This document shows, one piece after another, positions 38,644 to 46,178 of a DNA stretch of 64,000 bases. Each line of letters opens with the position of its first letter. Positions within the stretch are counted from its first letter, which is position 1. Source of the DNA: Psychrobacter sp. ANT_WB68 (GTDB taxonomy: Bacteria; Pseudomonadota; Gammaproteobacteria; Pseudomonadales; Moraxellaceae). A model generated the notes under the pieces. It saw only the letters and a list, made by a program, of their open reading frames with translations. It was not told the DNA's origin and did no database searches. The DNA is taken from positions 682,001-746,000 of the forward strand of contig NZ_VOAZ01000001.1 in the NCBI RefSeq assembly GCF_008369115.1. The letters run 5' to 3'. The translations under genes were made by a program, and so were the position numbers.

Positions 38644-38772
38644 TAACAACGGTATGTCACTAATAAATAGTGTCATTTAATAGTCTTTATCAATCACGTG
38701 TTGTGATGTTTGTTAAGTAGGCTCAGAGCCTATATTAACAAACCAATTATCAAGTATTTTTATTTTATTAAT

Positions 38773-38825
38773 AAAGCCTGCGGAAGTGATGAATAAATAT
38801 TCATGATTTCAAAAACAGGCTTTTT
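38773..38825 (+). terminator. Terminator after amaB
   Basis: A long stem pairs AAAGCCTG with CAGGCTTT at its base and GATGAATA with TATTCAT near its tip, with a T-run at the end. It separates amaB from the transporter gene, so the latter probably has its own promoter. Confidence 0.8.
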
Positions 38826-38863
38826 ATCCCCTTTTCAGCATTATCGGCAGCCATGGATTGGTT

Positions 38864-38905
38864 GTTTCCACTACTGTTATTTTTATGGCAGTAGTTTCCA
38901 CTACT
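38864..38905 (+). promoter_or_regulatory. Direct repeat in the leader of the NhaC-family gene
   Basis: GTTTCCACTACT occurs twice, at 38864-38875 and 38894-38905, with 30-bp periodicity. The second copy is also part of an AGTAG...CTACT dyad just before the AAGGAAGG ribosome site. It may be a regulator-binding or translational control site. Confidence 0.35.
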
Positions 38906-38923
38906 AAGGAAGGTAGGTGTCTT

Positions 38924-40390
38924 ATGATGGATAATAAACCTTATGACGAAGCTAAAGATGGCTATGGTCCGTCTTCTAGTTTTTTATTAGATATTGCACC
39001 TCTGGTGTTGACTGCCATTATTCTGATGGTTCAGTTTTTTGTATTCAAAGATTTTACCCCTCACATTCCTTTGGCTTGCGGTATTTTAATTACTGGCTTG
39101 TTTATGAAGCTGCGGCGCCGTGACTGGCATGGCATGGAAGAGAGTTTCTTAAAGGTCGTGAAAATCGGTCTACCTGCCATGATCATCTTGATGGGCGTTG
39201 GTATGCTCATCGGTGCTTGGATTATCGCTGGTACCGTTCCCACGATTTTATATTATGGCTTTAGCATTTTTTCTCCCTCGTCATTCCTAGTCTCTGTTTG
39301 TCTTATCTGTTCCATTATATCTGTCGCAACGGGTACCTCGTGGGGCACGGTCGGCACGGTCGGCCTTGCGATGATGGGTATTGGTTTAGGACTAGGTATT
39401 CCGCCGTCACTAACAGGCGGTGCTATTGTTTCTGGCGCTTTTTTTGGTGACAAAATGTCTCCATTATCTGACACCACCAACTTAACACCAGCCGCTGCCG
39501 GTGTTGACCTTTGGGAACACATTCGCGGTATGTTGCCCACCACGGTACCTGCCATGGTGACTGCCCTAATTATCTATGCTTGGATTGGGATGGGCTACGG
39601 CGCAGAAAATGTCGATTTAACATCAATCAGAGACATTCAAGCCTCACTAGCAGCTAACTATAACCTTAGTATTATTACTTTATTGCCTGCTGTTGTCGTT
39701 GTCATTGCGGCGGTGATGAAAATGCCAGCCATTCCAACGGTATTATCAGGTGTGGTGGTTGCAGGGTTAGTCGCTTTCTTTATGCAAGGTGTGGGCGTTC
39801 ACGATATCTTTAACGTCCTACAAAATGGCTTTGTCAGTAAGACTGGATTTGCTGTCGTTGACCAACTGCTGTCTAAAGGCGGTGTCATGTCGATGACATG
39901 GGTTGTGACCTTAACCATATTTGCCTTAGCATTCGTCGGTGCCATTGAGCATTACGGTACGCTCAAAGCCATCATGGCAAAAATCAATAAAATGGTGAAA
40001 TCGAGATTCGGTTTAGTGATTACCACTTATGCTAGCACGCTCGGTGTGGGTACCCTCATCGGTGACGTCTATACCACATTGGTGTTGCCAGGTCGCCTAC
40101 TCAAAGACAAGTATCAAGAGATGGGCTACAAGCGCACGACGCTTACCCGTTCTATCGAAGATACTGGCACCCTGTTATCTCCCCTTATTCCTTGGAACAT
40201 GGGCGGTAGTTTCGTCGCCGCAACCTTAGGTATTGCGACACTCACTTACGCGCCATTCGCTTTTGCTTGCTGGTTATCGCCTCTATTTGGTTTGTTATGG
40301 GTGGTCTTGAACAAATTTATCCCCCGCGAAGAACCTACTATTAATAAAGACACAAGCGAGCTTCCCACTGTAGACAATGTGTTAATTTAG
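38924..40390 (+). CDS. NhaC-family antiporter/transporter
   Basis: A polytopic inner-membrane protein of about 488 residues with roughly 11-12 hydrophobic segments. NhaC-family hallmarks are ATGTSWGTVGTVGLAMMGIG, GGAIVSGAFFGDKMSPLSD followed by TTNLTPAAAG, and SIEDTGTLLSPLIPWN. The ATG at 38924 follows AAGGAAGG; an upstream in-frame TTG would add 22 residues. NhaC proteins exchange Na+ for H+, and the family also contains amino-acid exchangers. Being 12 bases before the amaA-type oxidase, it may import lysine or pipecolate, but this is inferred from context. Confidence 0.85.
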   Translation: MMDNKPYDEAKDGYGPSSSFLLDIAPLVLTAIILMVQFFVFKDFTPHIPLACGILITGLFMKLRRRDWHGMEESFLKVVKIGLPAMIILMGVGMLIGAWIIAGTVPTILYYGFSIFSPSSFLVSVCLICSIISVATGTSWGTVGTVGLAMMGIGLGLGIPPSLTGGAIVSGAFFGDKMSPLSDTTNLTPAAAGVDLWEHIRGMLPTTVPAMVTALIIYAWIGMGYGAENVDLTSIRDIQASLAANYNLSIITLLPAVVVVIAAVMKMPAIPTVLSGVVVAGLVAFFMQGVGVHDIFNVLQNGFVSKTGFAVVDQLLSKGGVMSMTWVVTLTIFALAFVGAIEHYGTLKAIMAKINKMVKSRFGLVITTYASTLGVGTLIGDVYTTLVLPGRLLKDKYQEMGYKRTTLTRSIEDTGTLLSPLIPWNMGGSFVAATLGIATLTYAPFAFACWLSPLFGLLWVVLNKFIPREEPTINKDTSELPTVDNVLI

Positions 40391-40402
40391 AAGGAATATG
40401 AG

Positions 40403-41689
40403 ATGTTGCAAGAGCAATGTTTGTGGAATATGACCGCACCCCTTATCGATACCTACAGCCAGATGAGTAGCGATACTGAAGCGACTATCTGTATCATAGG
40501 CGGCGGTTATACAGGGTTATCGGCTGCGATTCATTTGGCTGAACAAGGCGTCAAAGTCATCCTCTTAGAGAGCCATACGATAGGCAGTGGTGGCTCTGGT
40601 AAAAGCGTAGGGCTCGTCAATGCAGGTACTTGGGCGCGCCCTGATGATTTGAATATTGCGCTAGGTGAAGCGGCAGGTGAGCGTTTAACTGAAGCCCTCG
40701 GACAAGCGCCAAGCTTAGTATTTGATTTAATCAAACGTTATAATATCGACGCCCAAGTCACTCAAGCCGGTAATATCCATATGGCACATAACGCTAAAGG
40801 TGAAGTCGATGTCGATATTAGATACGAGCAGCTTAGCCGTCGCGGTGCGAATATTGAGGTATTAACTGGCAGTAAATGCCATGAGTATTGTGGTACCAAG
40901 AATATCAATAAGGCACTACTCGATCATCGTGCTGGTACCATAAACCCGCTGGCTTATGTCAGAGGATTGGCCAAAGTAGCAAAAGATCTTGGCGTCACTA
41001 TCTATGAGCATTCCGCTGTTGAAGCCTTAGAAAAGGTGGATGGCTATTGGTATGCAAGGACTTCTAAAGCGCGCGTGAAATCTGAGCGCGTCATTATTGC
41101 AACCAACGCTTATACCGAAGGCGAATGGACAGAAATTAAAAAGACATTTTATCTGGTTTATTATTATCAGATTGCATCTGAGCCGCTCAGCGGAGAGGCG
41201 GCAGATCGGATTTTGCCATACAAAACAGGGGCATGGGATACACGCTTGGCCTTGTCTAGCTTTCGCCGTGATGACGATGATCGCCTATTATTGGGAACGG
41301 TGGGTGGTACACAGCTTAAACCAAAATCCTTTTATCAATCATGGGCCAATGCGGTGCAAAAAAGCTATTATCCAGATTTGCCAGCATTTAAGTGGCAGTA
41401 TGAATGGACTGGTAGCTTTGGCTTTACGCAAGATCATATTTTTCGAGTCATGGAGCCCGCTGAGGGCTTGCTGACAGCAACGGCTTATAACGGTCGCGGC
41501 ATTACGACAGGCACGCTAATGGGTAAGTGCTTTGCAGACTATATAATGACGGGTAATAGAGACAGTATCCCCTTACCATTTAAGACTTTAGAAGAGGCAA
41601 AAGTCTCTTTTGGAAGTATCAAGTCTGGCTTTACTGAGCTGGGACTGACTTTGTATCATGCAGGTCAATGCTTGAGAATCATTGGGTAG
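40403..41689 (+). CDS. amaA: DAO-family FAD oxidase, probable L-pipecolate oxidase
   Basis: The 428-residue flavoenzyme of the D-amino-acid-oxidase superfamily has the FAD motif IIGGGYTGLSAAIHLAEQG (residues 31-49), SGGSGKSVGLVNAG, and a C-terminal NGRGITTGTLMGKCFADY. P. putida AmaA, of the same superfamily, oxidises L-pipecolate to piperideine-6-carboxylate, the substrate of AmaB. Its presence in one island with AmaB-, aminotransferase- and HglS-like genes supports this role, though related enzymes oxidise gamma-glutamyl-putrescine or sarcosine. AGAAGGA precedes the start, and the transporter stop is 12 bases away. Confidence 0.78.
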   Translation: MLQEQCLWNMTAPLIDTYSQMSSDTEATICIIGGGYTGLSAAIHLAEQGVKVILLESHTIGSGGSGKSVGLVNAGTWARPDDLNIALGEAAGERLTEALGQAPSLVFDLIKRYNIDAQVTQAGNIHMAHNAKGEVDVDIRYEQLSRRGANIEVLTGSKCHEYCGTKNINKALLDHRAGTINPLAYVRGLAKVAKDLGVTIYEHSAVEALEKVDGYWYARTSKARVKSERVIIATNAYTEGEWTEIKKTFYLVYYYQIASEPLSGEAADRILPYKTGAWDTRLALSSFRRDDDDRLLLGTVGGTQLKPKSFYQSWANAVQKSYYPDLPAFKWQYEWTGSFGFTQDHIFRVMEPAEGLLTATAYNGRGITTGTLMGKCFADYIMTGNRDSIPLPFKTLEEAKVSFGSIKSGFTELGLTLYHAGQCLRIIG

Positions 41690-41743
41690 GAAAGTTGGGT
41701 AGGGAATAAGAACACGCCCTATTCTGAGAAGAATGCTGAACTT

Positions 41744-41779
41744 TGCCTAAACCGCTGAATAGGTTTAGGCAGTATTTTT
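41744..41779 (+). terminator. Terminator after amaA
   Basis: TGCCTAAACC and GGTTTAGGCA form a perfect 10-bp stem around 8 bases, followed by GTATTTTT. Confidence 0.85.
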
Positions 41780-41825
41780 CTCTAAATTGAATCGGCTATA
41801 CCTTTTTATATTGAGCTGACTATAC

Positions 41826-42761
41826 TTAAATAAATTTGTTCTCATGAGTGGACAACACTTCTGCAAATAGCCAATCGCGAAAGGCTTTAAGCTTTGTCAT
41901 ATTGGCAGATTCCGCTTGATAAACGACGTAATAAGCCAGTGGCGAGCTAAAGGTAATCTCAGGAAATAATCGCATCAAACGTCCGGCAGCGACATCATCA
42001 TGTGCCATCACACTACGCGCCAACGCAACACCATGACCATTGATGACCGCTTGTAGCACCGCTGCTGAGTTATTGATTTGCATCCCTCGCGAGGTATCTA
42101 CTTTGGTGAGCGCTGCATTGGTTAAACTTGCTTGTGCAAGCCAATCATCCCACGAAGGAAAACCAATATAACCATCCACTGAGCGGTCATGAATGAGCGT
42201 TTCTTGGGTCAAATAAAGCGCGCTTTTTCCTTGTAATAATTGCGGCGAGCAAACCGGATAAATCTCCTCTTCCATCAGCTTTTCGCTCAGCAATCCTGCC
42301 CAAAAACCAGCACCATAGCGTACGCCGATATCCACGTCTTGAACGGCAAAGTCTATCGATTTGGCACTGGTATCAAGCCGTACATCGATATCTGGTTGTA
42401 GGCTTTGGAATCGATCGATACGCGGCAACAGCCATTTAGCGGCAAAGGCAGGGCTGACGGTCACCGTGAGCACGCCGCTATTTGATCCTGCTTGTAACTG
42501 CGCCAATCCTTTTGCCAAATTATCTAAGCCCGCCCGAATATGAGGCAATGCCAGCTCGACTGTTTTTGTGGGGATTAAGCGCGATTTACCACTGGTTTTG
42601 CGATAAAACAGCGGTAGTCCTACCGAATCCTCCAAACTACGAACCAGTTGTCCAACGGCAGCAGGAGTCACGTTTAGTTCCTCTGCTGCCGCAGAAAAAC
42701 TTTGATGACGGGCGCTCGCTTCCAAGGCACGTAGGGCATTTAAATACACAACTTTTTTCAT
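41826..42761 (-). CDS. LysR family regulator (GcvA-like)
   Basis: The 311-residue protein has the LysR helix-turn-helix (about 7-62: LRALEASARHQSFSAAAEEL, NVTPAAVGQLVRSLEDSVG) and a substrate-binding-like effector domain with CSPQLLQG and the long C-terminal loop. It is divergent from the cupin and amine-oxidase pair with a 106-bp shared promoter region that contains a dyad. Divergent arrangement is typical for LysR proteins and their targets, so it probably regulates that pair. Confidence 0.88.
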   Translation of the reverse strand: MKKVVYLNALRALEASARHQSFSAAAEELNVTPAAVGQLVRSLEDSVGLPLFYRKTSGKSRLIPTKTVELALPHIRAGLDNLAKGLAQLQAGSNSGVLTVTVSPAFAAKWLLPRIDRFQSLQPDIDVRLDTSAKSIDFAVQDVDIGVRYGAGFWAGLLSEKLMEEEIYPVCSPQLLQGKSALYLTQETLIHDRSVDGYIGFPSWDDWLAQASLTNAALTKVDTSRGMQINNSAAVLQAVINGHGVALARSVMAHDDVAAGRLMRLFPEITFSSPLAYYVVYQAESANMTKLKAFRDWLFAEVLSTHENKFI

Positions 42762-42781
42762 AGCGACAAATATTTTCTTTT

Positions 42782-42800
42782 AGATAAGTGAATATTATCT
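42782..42800. promoter_or_regulatory. Candidate LysR operator
   Basis: AGATAA and TTATCT form a 19-bp dyad between the divergent LysR gene and the cupin gene, the usual position for a LysR activator site. It is supported only by symmetry and position. Confidence 0.35.
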
Positions 42801-42867
42801 CGTTTGTCAGCCGATGTAAATCAGTTGATAATTGACGGTATTAAACCTTATCTTTGGAAAACATTCT

Positions 42868-43566
42868 ATGCTTATCAATGCAGATTTTACCCGCCGTGCT
42901 TTATTAGCGTCCGAAAACTATCAATGGGTGTCATCACCGCAAAATGGTGTTGAACGGGTCATGCTTGACCGTGTCGGCGCAGAAAAAGCCCGTGCCACCA
43001 GTATCGTGCGCTATGCCCCTGATTCTAATTTTCCACATCACTTGCACCCGGGCGGCGAAGAGATTTTGGTGTTGTCGGGTACTTTTTCGGCAGATAATAT
43101 CGATTATCCAGCGGGTTGGTACTTACGCAATCCGCCAAATTCTGGACACCAGCCGTATAGTAAAGAGGGCGCGGTCATTTTTGTCAAACTTTGGCAAATG
43201 CCAGCAGAAGAGGCACGTTATGTCGCCATCGATACCAACGATGCGGCAAATTGGCAGAAACAAGGTAATCGTGATGTTTGTCATTTATTTTCAGACGCCA
43301 GCGAACAGGTCAGCTTAAAGCGCTTAAATGCCAATGAGGCGCTATTTACCGGCACAGTTAGAGGCGGCGCAGAGATACTAGTGCTAGACGGCGAGTTAAT
43401 AGATGATGACATAATTGATAATGCTCAAACCTATACTCGCGGTAGCTGGATACGCTTACCAGTAGGTGCGCTGTCCAAAATAAAAGCAGGCGCGCAAGGT
43501 GTTACGGTTTATCTCAAAACCGGTCATTTGTCTCATGTCATCGGCGCTGATGTGGAAGGAGCATAA
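42868..43566 (+). CDS. ChrR-like double-cupin protein
   Basis: The 232-residue protein has a first cupin with HHLHPGGEEILVLSGTF, a metal-binding His/Glu pattern as in the ChrR anti-sigma cupin domain, followed by YPAGWYLRNPPNSGHQPYS. A second, weaker cupin half (about 140-230) reads GGAEILVLDGELI and ends in KAGAQGVTVYLKTGH. No N-terminal zinc anti-sigma domain is present, so it is not a full ChrR. The ATG at 42868 is preferred over an upstream start at 42832 for its GGA site. It is one base before the amine oxidase, so the two are coupled. Confidence 0.8.
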   Translation: MLINADFTRRALLASENYQWVSSPQNGVERVMLDRVGAEKARATSIVRYAPDSNFPHHLHPGGEEILVLSGTFSADNIDYPAGWYLRNPPNSGHQPYSKEGAVIFVKLWQMPAEEARYVAIDTNDAANWQKQGNRDVCHLFSDASEQVSLKRLNANEALFTGTVRGGAEILVLDGELIDDDIIDNAQTYTRGSWIRLPVGALSKIKAGAQGVTVYLKTGHLSHVIGADVEGA

Positions 43567-43567
43567 T

Positions 43568-44701
43568 ATGCAAACAGTATCTGTAGCGATTATTGGCGGC
43601 GGCTTAAGTGGCTTATATGCGGCTTATTTATTAGAGAAAAAAGGCGTTGATTATGTGCTCTTAGAGGCGCGTCCAACCTTGGGTGGTCGTATTGTGACAG
43701 TGCGGCCAACGGATTTAAATACTGCACAAATAACGGATAAAATGAATGGTTTTGATTTGGGACCATCATGGTTTTGGCCAGAATATCAGCAGCAGTTGGC
43801 GCGTTTGATTGATGAATTGCAATTAGAGAGTTTTGCGCAATTCGAGGAGGGCGATATGCTGGTTGAGCGCTCGCCTAATGAGTCTGCTATGCGTACACAT
43901 GGCTATAAAAGTGCGCCGCCGTCTATGCGGCTTAAGGGTGGTATGGCGACATTGATTGAAGCGCTTTATCAGCGTTTAGATGCCACGCGAATTTTGACCA
44001 ATCAAAAAGTGCATCAGTTGCATAATACTGGGCAGTATATTGAAATCACTAGCGAATATGAGTCTGGGCAAGTGGCTGTTTTTCAGAAACAGCAGTGGCA
44101 AGCGCAGCATGTACTACTCGCGCTGCCGCCTCGATTGGCAGAAAAAAGCATAACCTTTGAGCCAGCTTTACCCGCTAATATCACGACACAGTGGCGAGGA
44201 ACGGCTACTTGGATGGCGCCGCACGCTAAGTACCTTGCTGTTTATGACAGTCCGTTTTGGCAAGAACAAGGGTTGTCAGGCTCAGCACGCAGCGGACAAG
44301 GACCAATGGTTGAGATTCATGATGCATCGGTGGCAGATGGCAGCGGGGCATTATTTGGCTTTATAGGTGTACCTGCAGCCGCACGCCAAAGTGTCTCCGC
44401 AGAAGTATTGAAGGCGCATTGTCGTGCGCAACTGGTGCGTTTATTTGGGGAGCAAGCAGACTCGCCTAAGGCTGAGTATCTTAAAGATTGGGCGCAAGAG
44501 CCATTTACGGCAACCGCTACCGACGCTAATAGTGATGGTCAGCATGCCGCTGCACCTATGTCTAAAGCGCTATCTGGCGTATGGGAAAACAGTCTGACCG
44601 GTATTGGTAGCGAGTGGTCAGAACAGTTCCCCGGTTATATTGCGGGTGCTATCGATGCAGCAAGTATCGGCGTTAAAAATTTACCTGAGTTGATAGTATA
44701 G
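43568..44701 (+). CDS. Flavin-dependent amine oxidase family protein
   Basis: The 377-residue protein starts MQTVSVAIIGGGLSGLYAAY, the FAD dinucleotide motif, and continues YVLLEARPTLGGRIVTV, typical of monoamine-oxidase-like flavoenzymes. A C-terminal FAD-contact region reads LTGIGSEWSEQFPGYIAGAIDAAS. It is slightly shorter than most MAO-like enzymes (about 420-500). GGAGC lies before the chosen ATG; an in-frame ATG at 43499 overlaps the cupin gene. The substrate is unknown; the pairing with a cupin and a LysR regulator is its main clue. Confidence 0.85.
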   Translation: MQTVSVAIIGGGLSGLYAAYLLEKKGVDYVLLEARPTLGGRIVTVRPTDLNTAQITDKMNGFDLGPSWFWPEYQQQLARLIDELQLESFAQFEEGDMLVERSPNESAMRTHGYKSAPPSMRLKGGMATLIEALYQRLDATRILTNQKVHQLHNTGQYIEITSEYESGQVAVFQKQQWQAQHVLLALPPRLAEKSITFEPALPANITTQWRGTATWMAPHAKYLAVYDSPFWQEQGLSGSARSGQGPMVEIHDASVADGSGALFGFIGVPAAARQSVSAEVLKAHCRAQLVRLFGEQADSPKAEYLKDWAQEPFTATATDANSDGQHAAAPMSKALSGVWENSLTGIGSEWSEQFPGYIAGAIDAASIGVKNLPELIV

Positions 44702-44735
44702 TCAGTTCAAAATAAAAGCGCTACGTTATAGCTAT

Positions 44736-44805
44736 GTGCGACTGGTATAAATTTTCCTTGCTTGCTGTTATCACAGAGGCTACGAAAAATTCATCCCAGT
44801 CGCAC
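44736..44805. repeat. 70-bp palindromic repeat
   Basis: GTGCGACTGG (44736-44745) and CCAGTCGCAC (44796-44805) are perfect inverted arms. Inside are TATAAATTTTCCTTGC, a CTGT/ACAG core and ACGAAAAATTCAT, so the whole element folds on itself. It has the same length and interior motif as the element at 21768-21837. Confidence 0.65.
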
Positions 44806-44941
44806 TGTATCGATTTTAAAGCAATTCTACTATAGCTGATTGATACTGCCAGAGCCTAAGATTGATACTTAATACTCCCCATCAGTCTACTTGATTGAAA
44901 ACTTCAAAATTCACTTCTCTTTATATTTAGACAATGCGGCA

Positions 44942-45030
44942 TTATCTAAGCCAGTGTGGTCTAAATCAGCATCTTCTAAAATAGTATTTTCTAAAACAAT
45001 TTTATCTAAAATAGTGTTCTGTAAAACCCA
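44942..45030. repeat. Intergenic 15-bp tandem repeat tract
   Basis: Five to six degenerate 15-bp units (for example TCTTCTAAAATAGTA and TTTTCTAAAACAATT) lie in phase. On the minus strand they read as NTILD, KIVLE, NTILE, DADLD, HTGLD and NAALS, a pentapeptide-repeat pattern, but no start codon or ribosome site gives a convincing gene. It may be the relic of a pentapeptide-repeat gene or a repeat that expands by itself. Confidence 0.6.
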
Positions 45031-45405
45031 GATACATACTAGCCCTTCACATTGCTGTATTATTTCTATAAAATACCGACCGTGTGGTTTCTTTTATATG
45101 GTAGATTACTTTATCCTTATAAAACTGCTTTTTGAGCTTAGGATAAATAAATAATCCATATTTTTCGTAAAGCTGAAACTCCACAGCTGGGTACTAGTAT
45201 CACTAATGAGAGCTTATGACGAGCTTGCAAGAGTCATCATTTTTTAAATGCTTGGCGCGAGATATTTACTAAAGACTGGTTATACGGTGGTAGTTGCCAT
45301 CACTAGTATTGTGAATATTGTCAAAATTATCGGTAGCACAGAAAGCGACAATAGTGGCGACAAACTTATCCTCAAACTCTTTGGTGCATTAACATCGAGA
45401 TAAAA

Positions 45406-45978
45406 ATGAAAACAGAAAATGCTTATAAACGTAAAAAACAGCCAGAAATCGTACGTCGTGCGCTGCTTGATCAGGCAGCACGCATCACGCTAGAGCAAGG
45501 GTTGTCTAAAGTTACCTTTCAAGCGGTGGCTGATGCAGTTGGCGTGACCAAAGGTGGGGTGATGCATCATTTCACTACCAAGAATGCTTTGATTTTGGAA
45601 GTATTCCATGACGCGATGAAAAAGTTTGAGACAGAGGTCGATACGGCGATGGCCAAAGACCCAGTGCCTTACGGTTCGTTTACCCGTGCCTACATCAATG
45701 CCACGATTAGCTTGGGCGAAAAAGGGCAGGAAGAGTTTGATAATCAAGCAACCTTATATGTATTGATGCTGGCGGACAGTGAGCTGCGCAAGCTGTGGGC
45801 TGAGTGGTCAAATGCGCAATTAGATAAGCATAAACCAACTGATAATACTGAAACGCTATGTATGGTGCGTCTGGTCGCTGATGGTATTTGGCTCTCTGAT
45901 TTTTCCGGCATTAATATATCCGATAAAAAATCATTACGTGAGCGTTTGCTAAAAATGACCCAACCTGAGCATGAGTAA
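45406..45978 (+). CDS. TetR/AcrR family regulator
   Basis: The 190-residue protein has a TetR helix-turn-helix at about 30-60 (ITLEQGLSKVTFQAVADAVG and VTKGGVMHHFTTKNALILE). The ligand-binding half contains LYVLMLADSELRKLWAEWSN and ends VRLVADGIWLSDFSGINISD. It occupies the position of betI in choline operons, 200 bases before betB, and so may respond to choline. Its sequence does not resemble the BetI pattern I know, so I do not give the name betI. Confidence 0.82.
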   Translation: MKTENAYKRKKQPEIVRRALLDQAARITLEQGLSKVTFQAVADAVGVTKGGVMHHFTTKNALILEVFHDAMKKFETEVDTAMAKDPVPYGSFTRAYINATISLGEKGQEEFDNQATLYVLMLADSELRKLWAEWSNAQLDKHKPTDNTETLCMVRLVADGIWLSDFSGINISDKKSLRERLLKMTQPEHE

Positions 45979-46178
45979 AACGCTAGTTTTCCTTTGATTC
46001 AAAAACAATGCTTTAAATGCGTCGCTTCAAGCGTTTATCAAAGAAATACTTAAAGAAACACTGAAAGAAAATATTTTAGAAATAGACGATATAAATTTTT
46101 TTAAATACTTAACCCATGACGACATTATTTGGTATTGGCTTTTGATAAAGCCTTTACCAGTCGTCGATAGGAGAACCT

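Larger units (their letters stand above)
44702..45405. other. Gene-poor region before the choline locus
   Basis: This 704-bp stretch holds the 70-bp palindrome at 44736 and the 15-bp repeat tract at 44942. The rest is AT-rich and shows no supportable gene. An 87-codon frame (44891-45154) is built mostly from the repeat tract. It probably includes the promoter of the TetR gene. Confidence 0.6.

Noticed and set aside
41710-41723. ACACGCCCT resembling one end of the MITE-like element
   Set aside because: Only about ten bases match and no second end is present nearby, so it is probably chance.
44891-45154. 87-codon frame over the 15-bp repeats
   Set aside because: It is built by the repeats and has no ribosome site; the frame is open on both strands because the repeat unit is a multiple of three.
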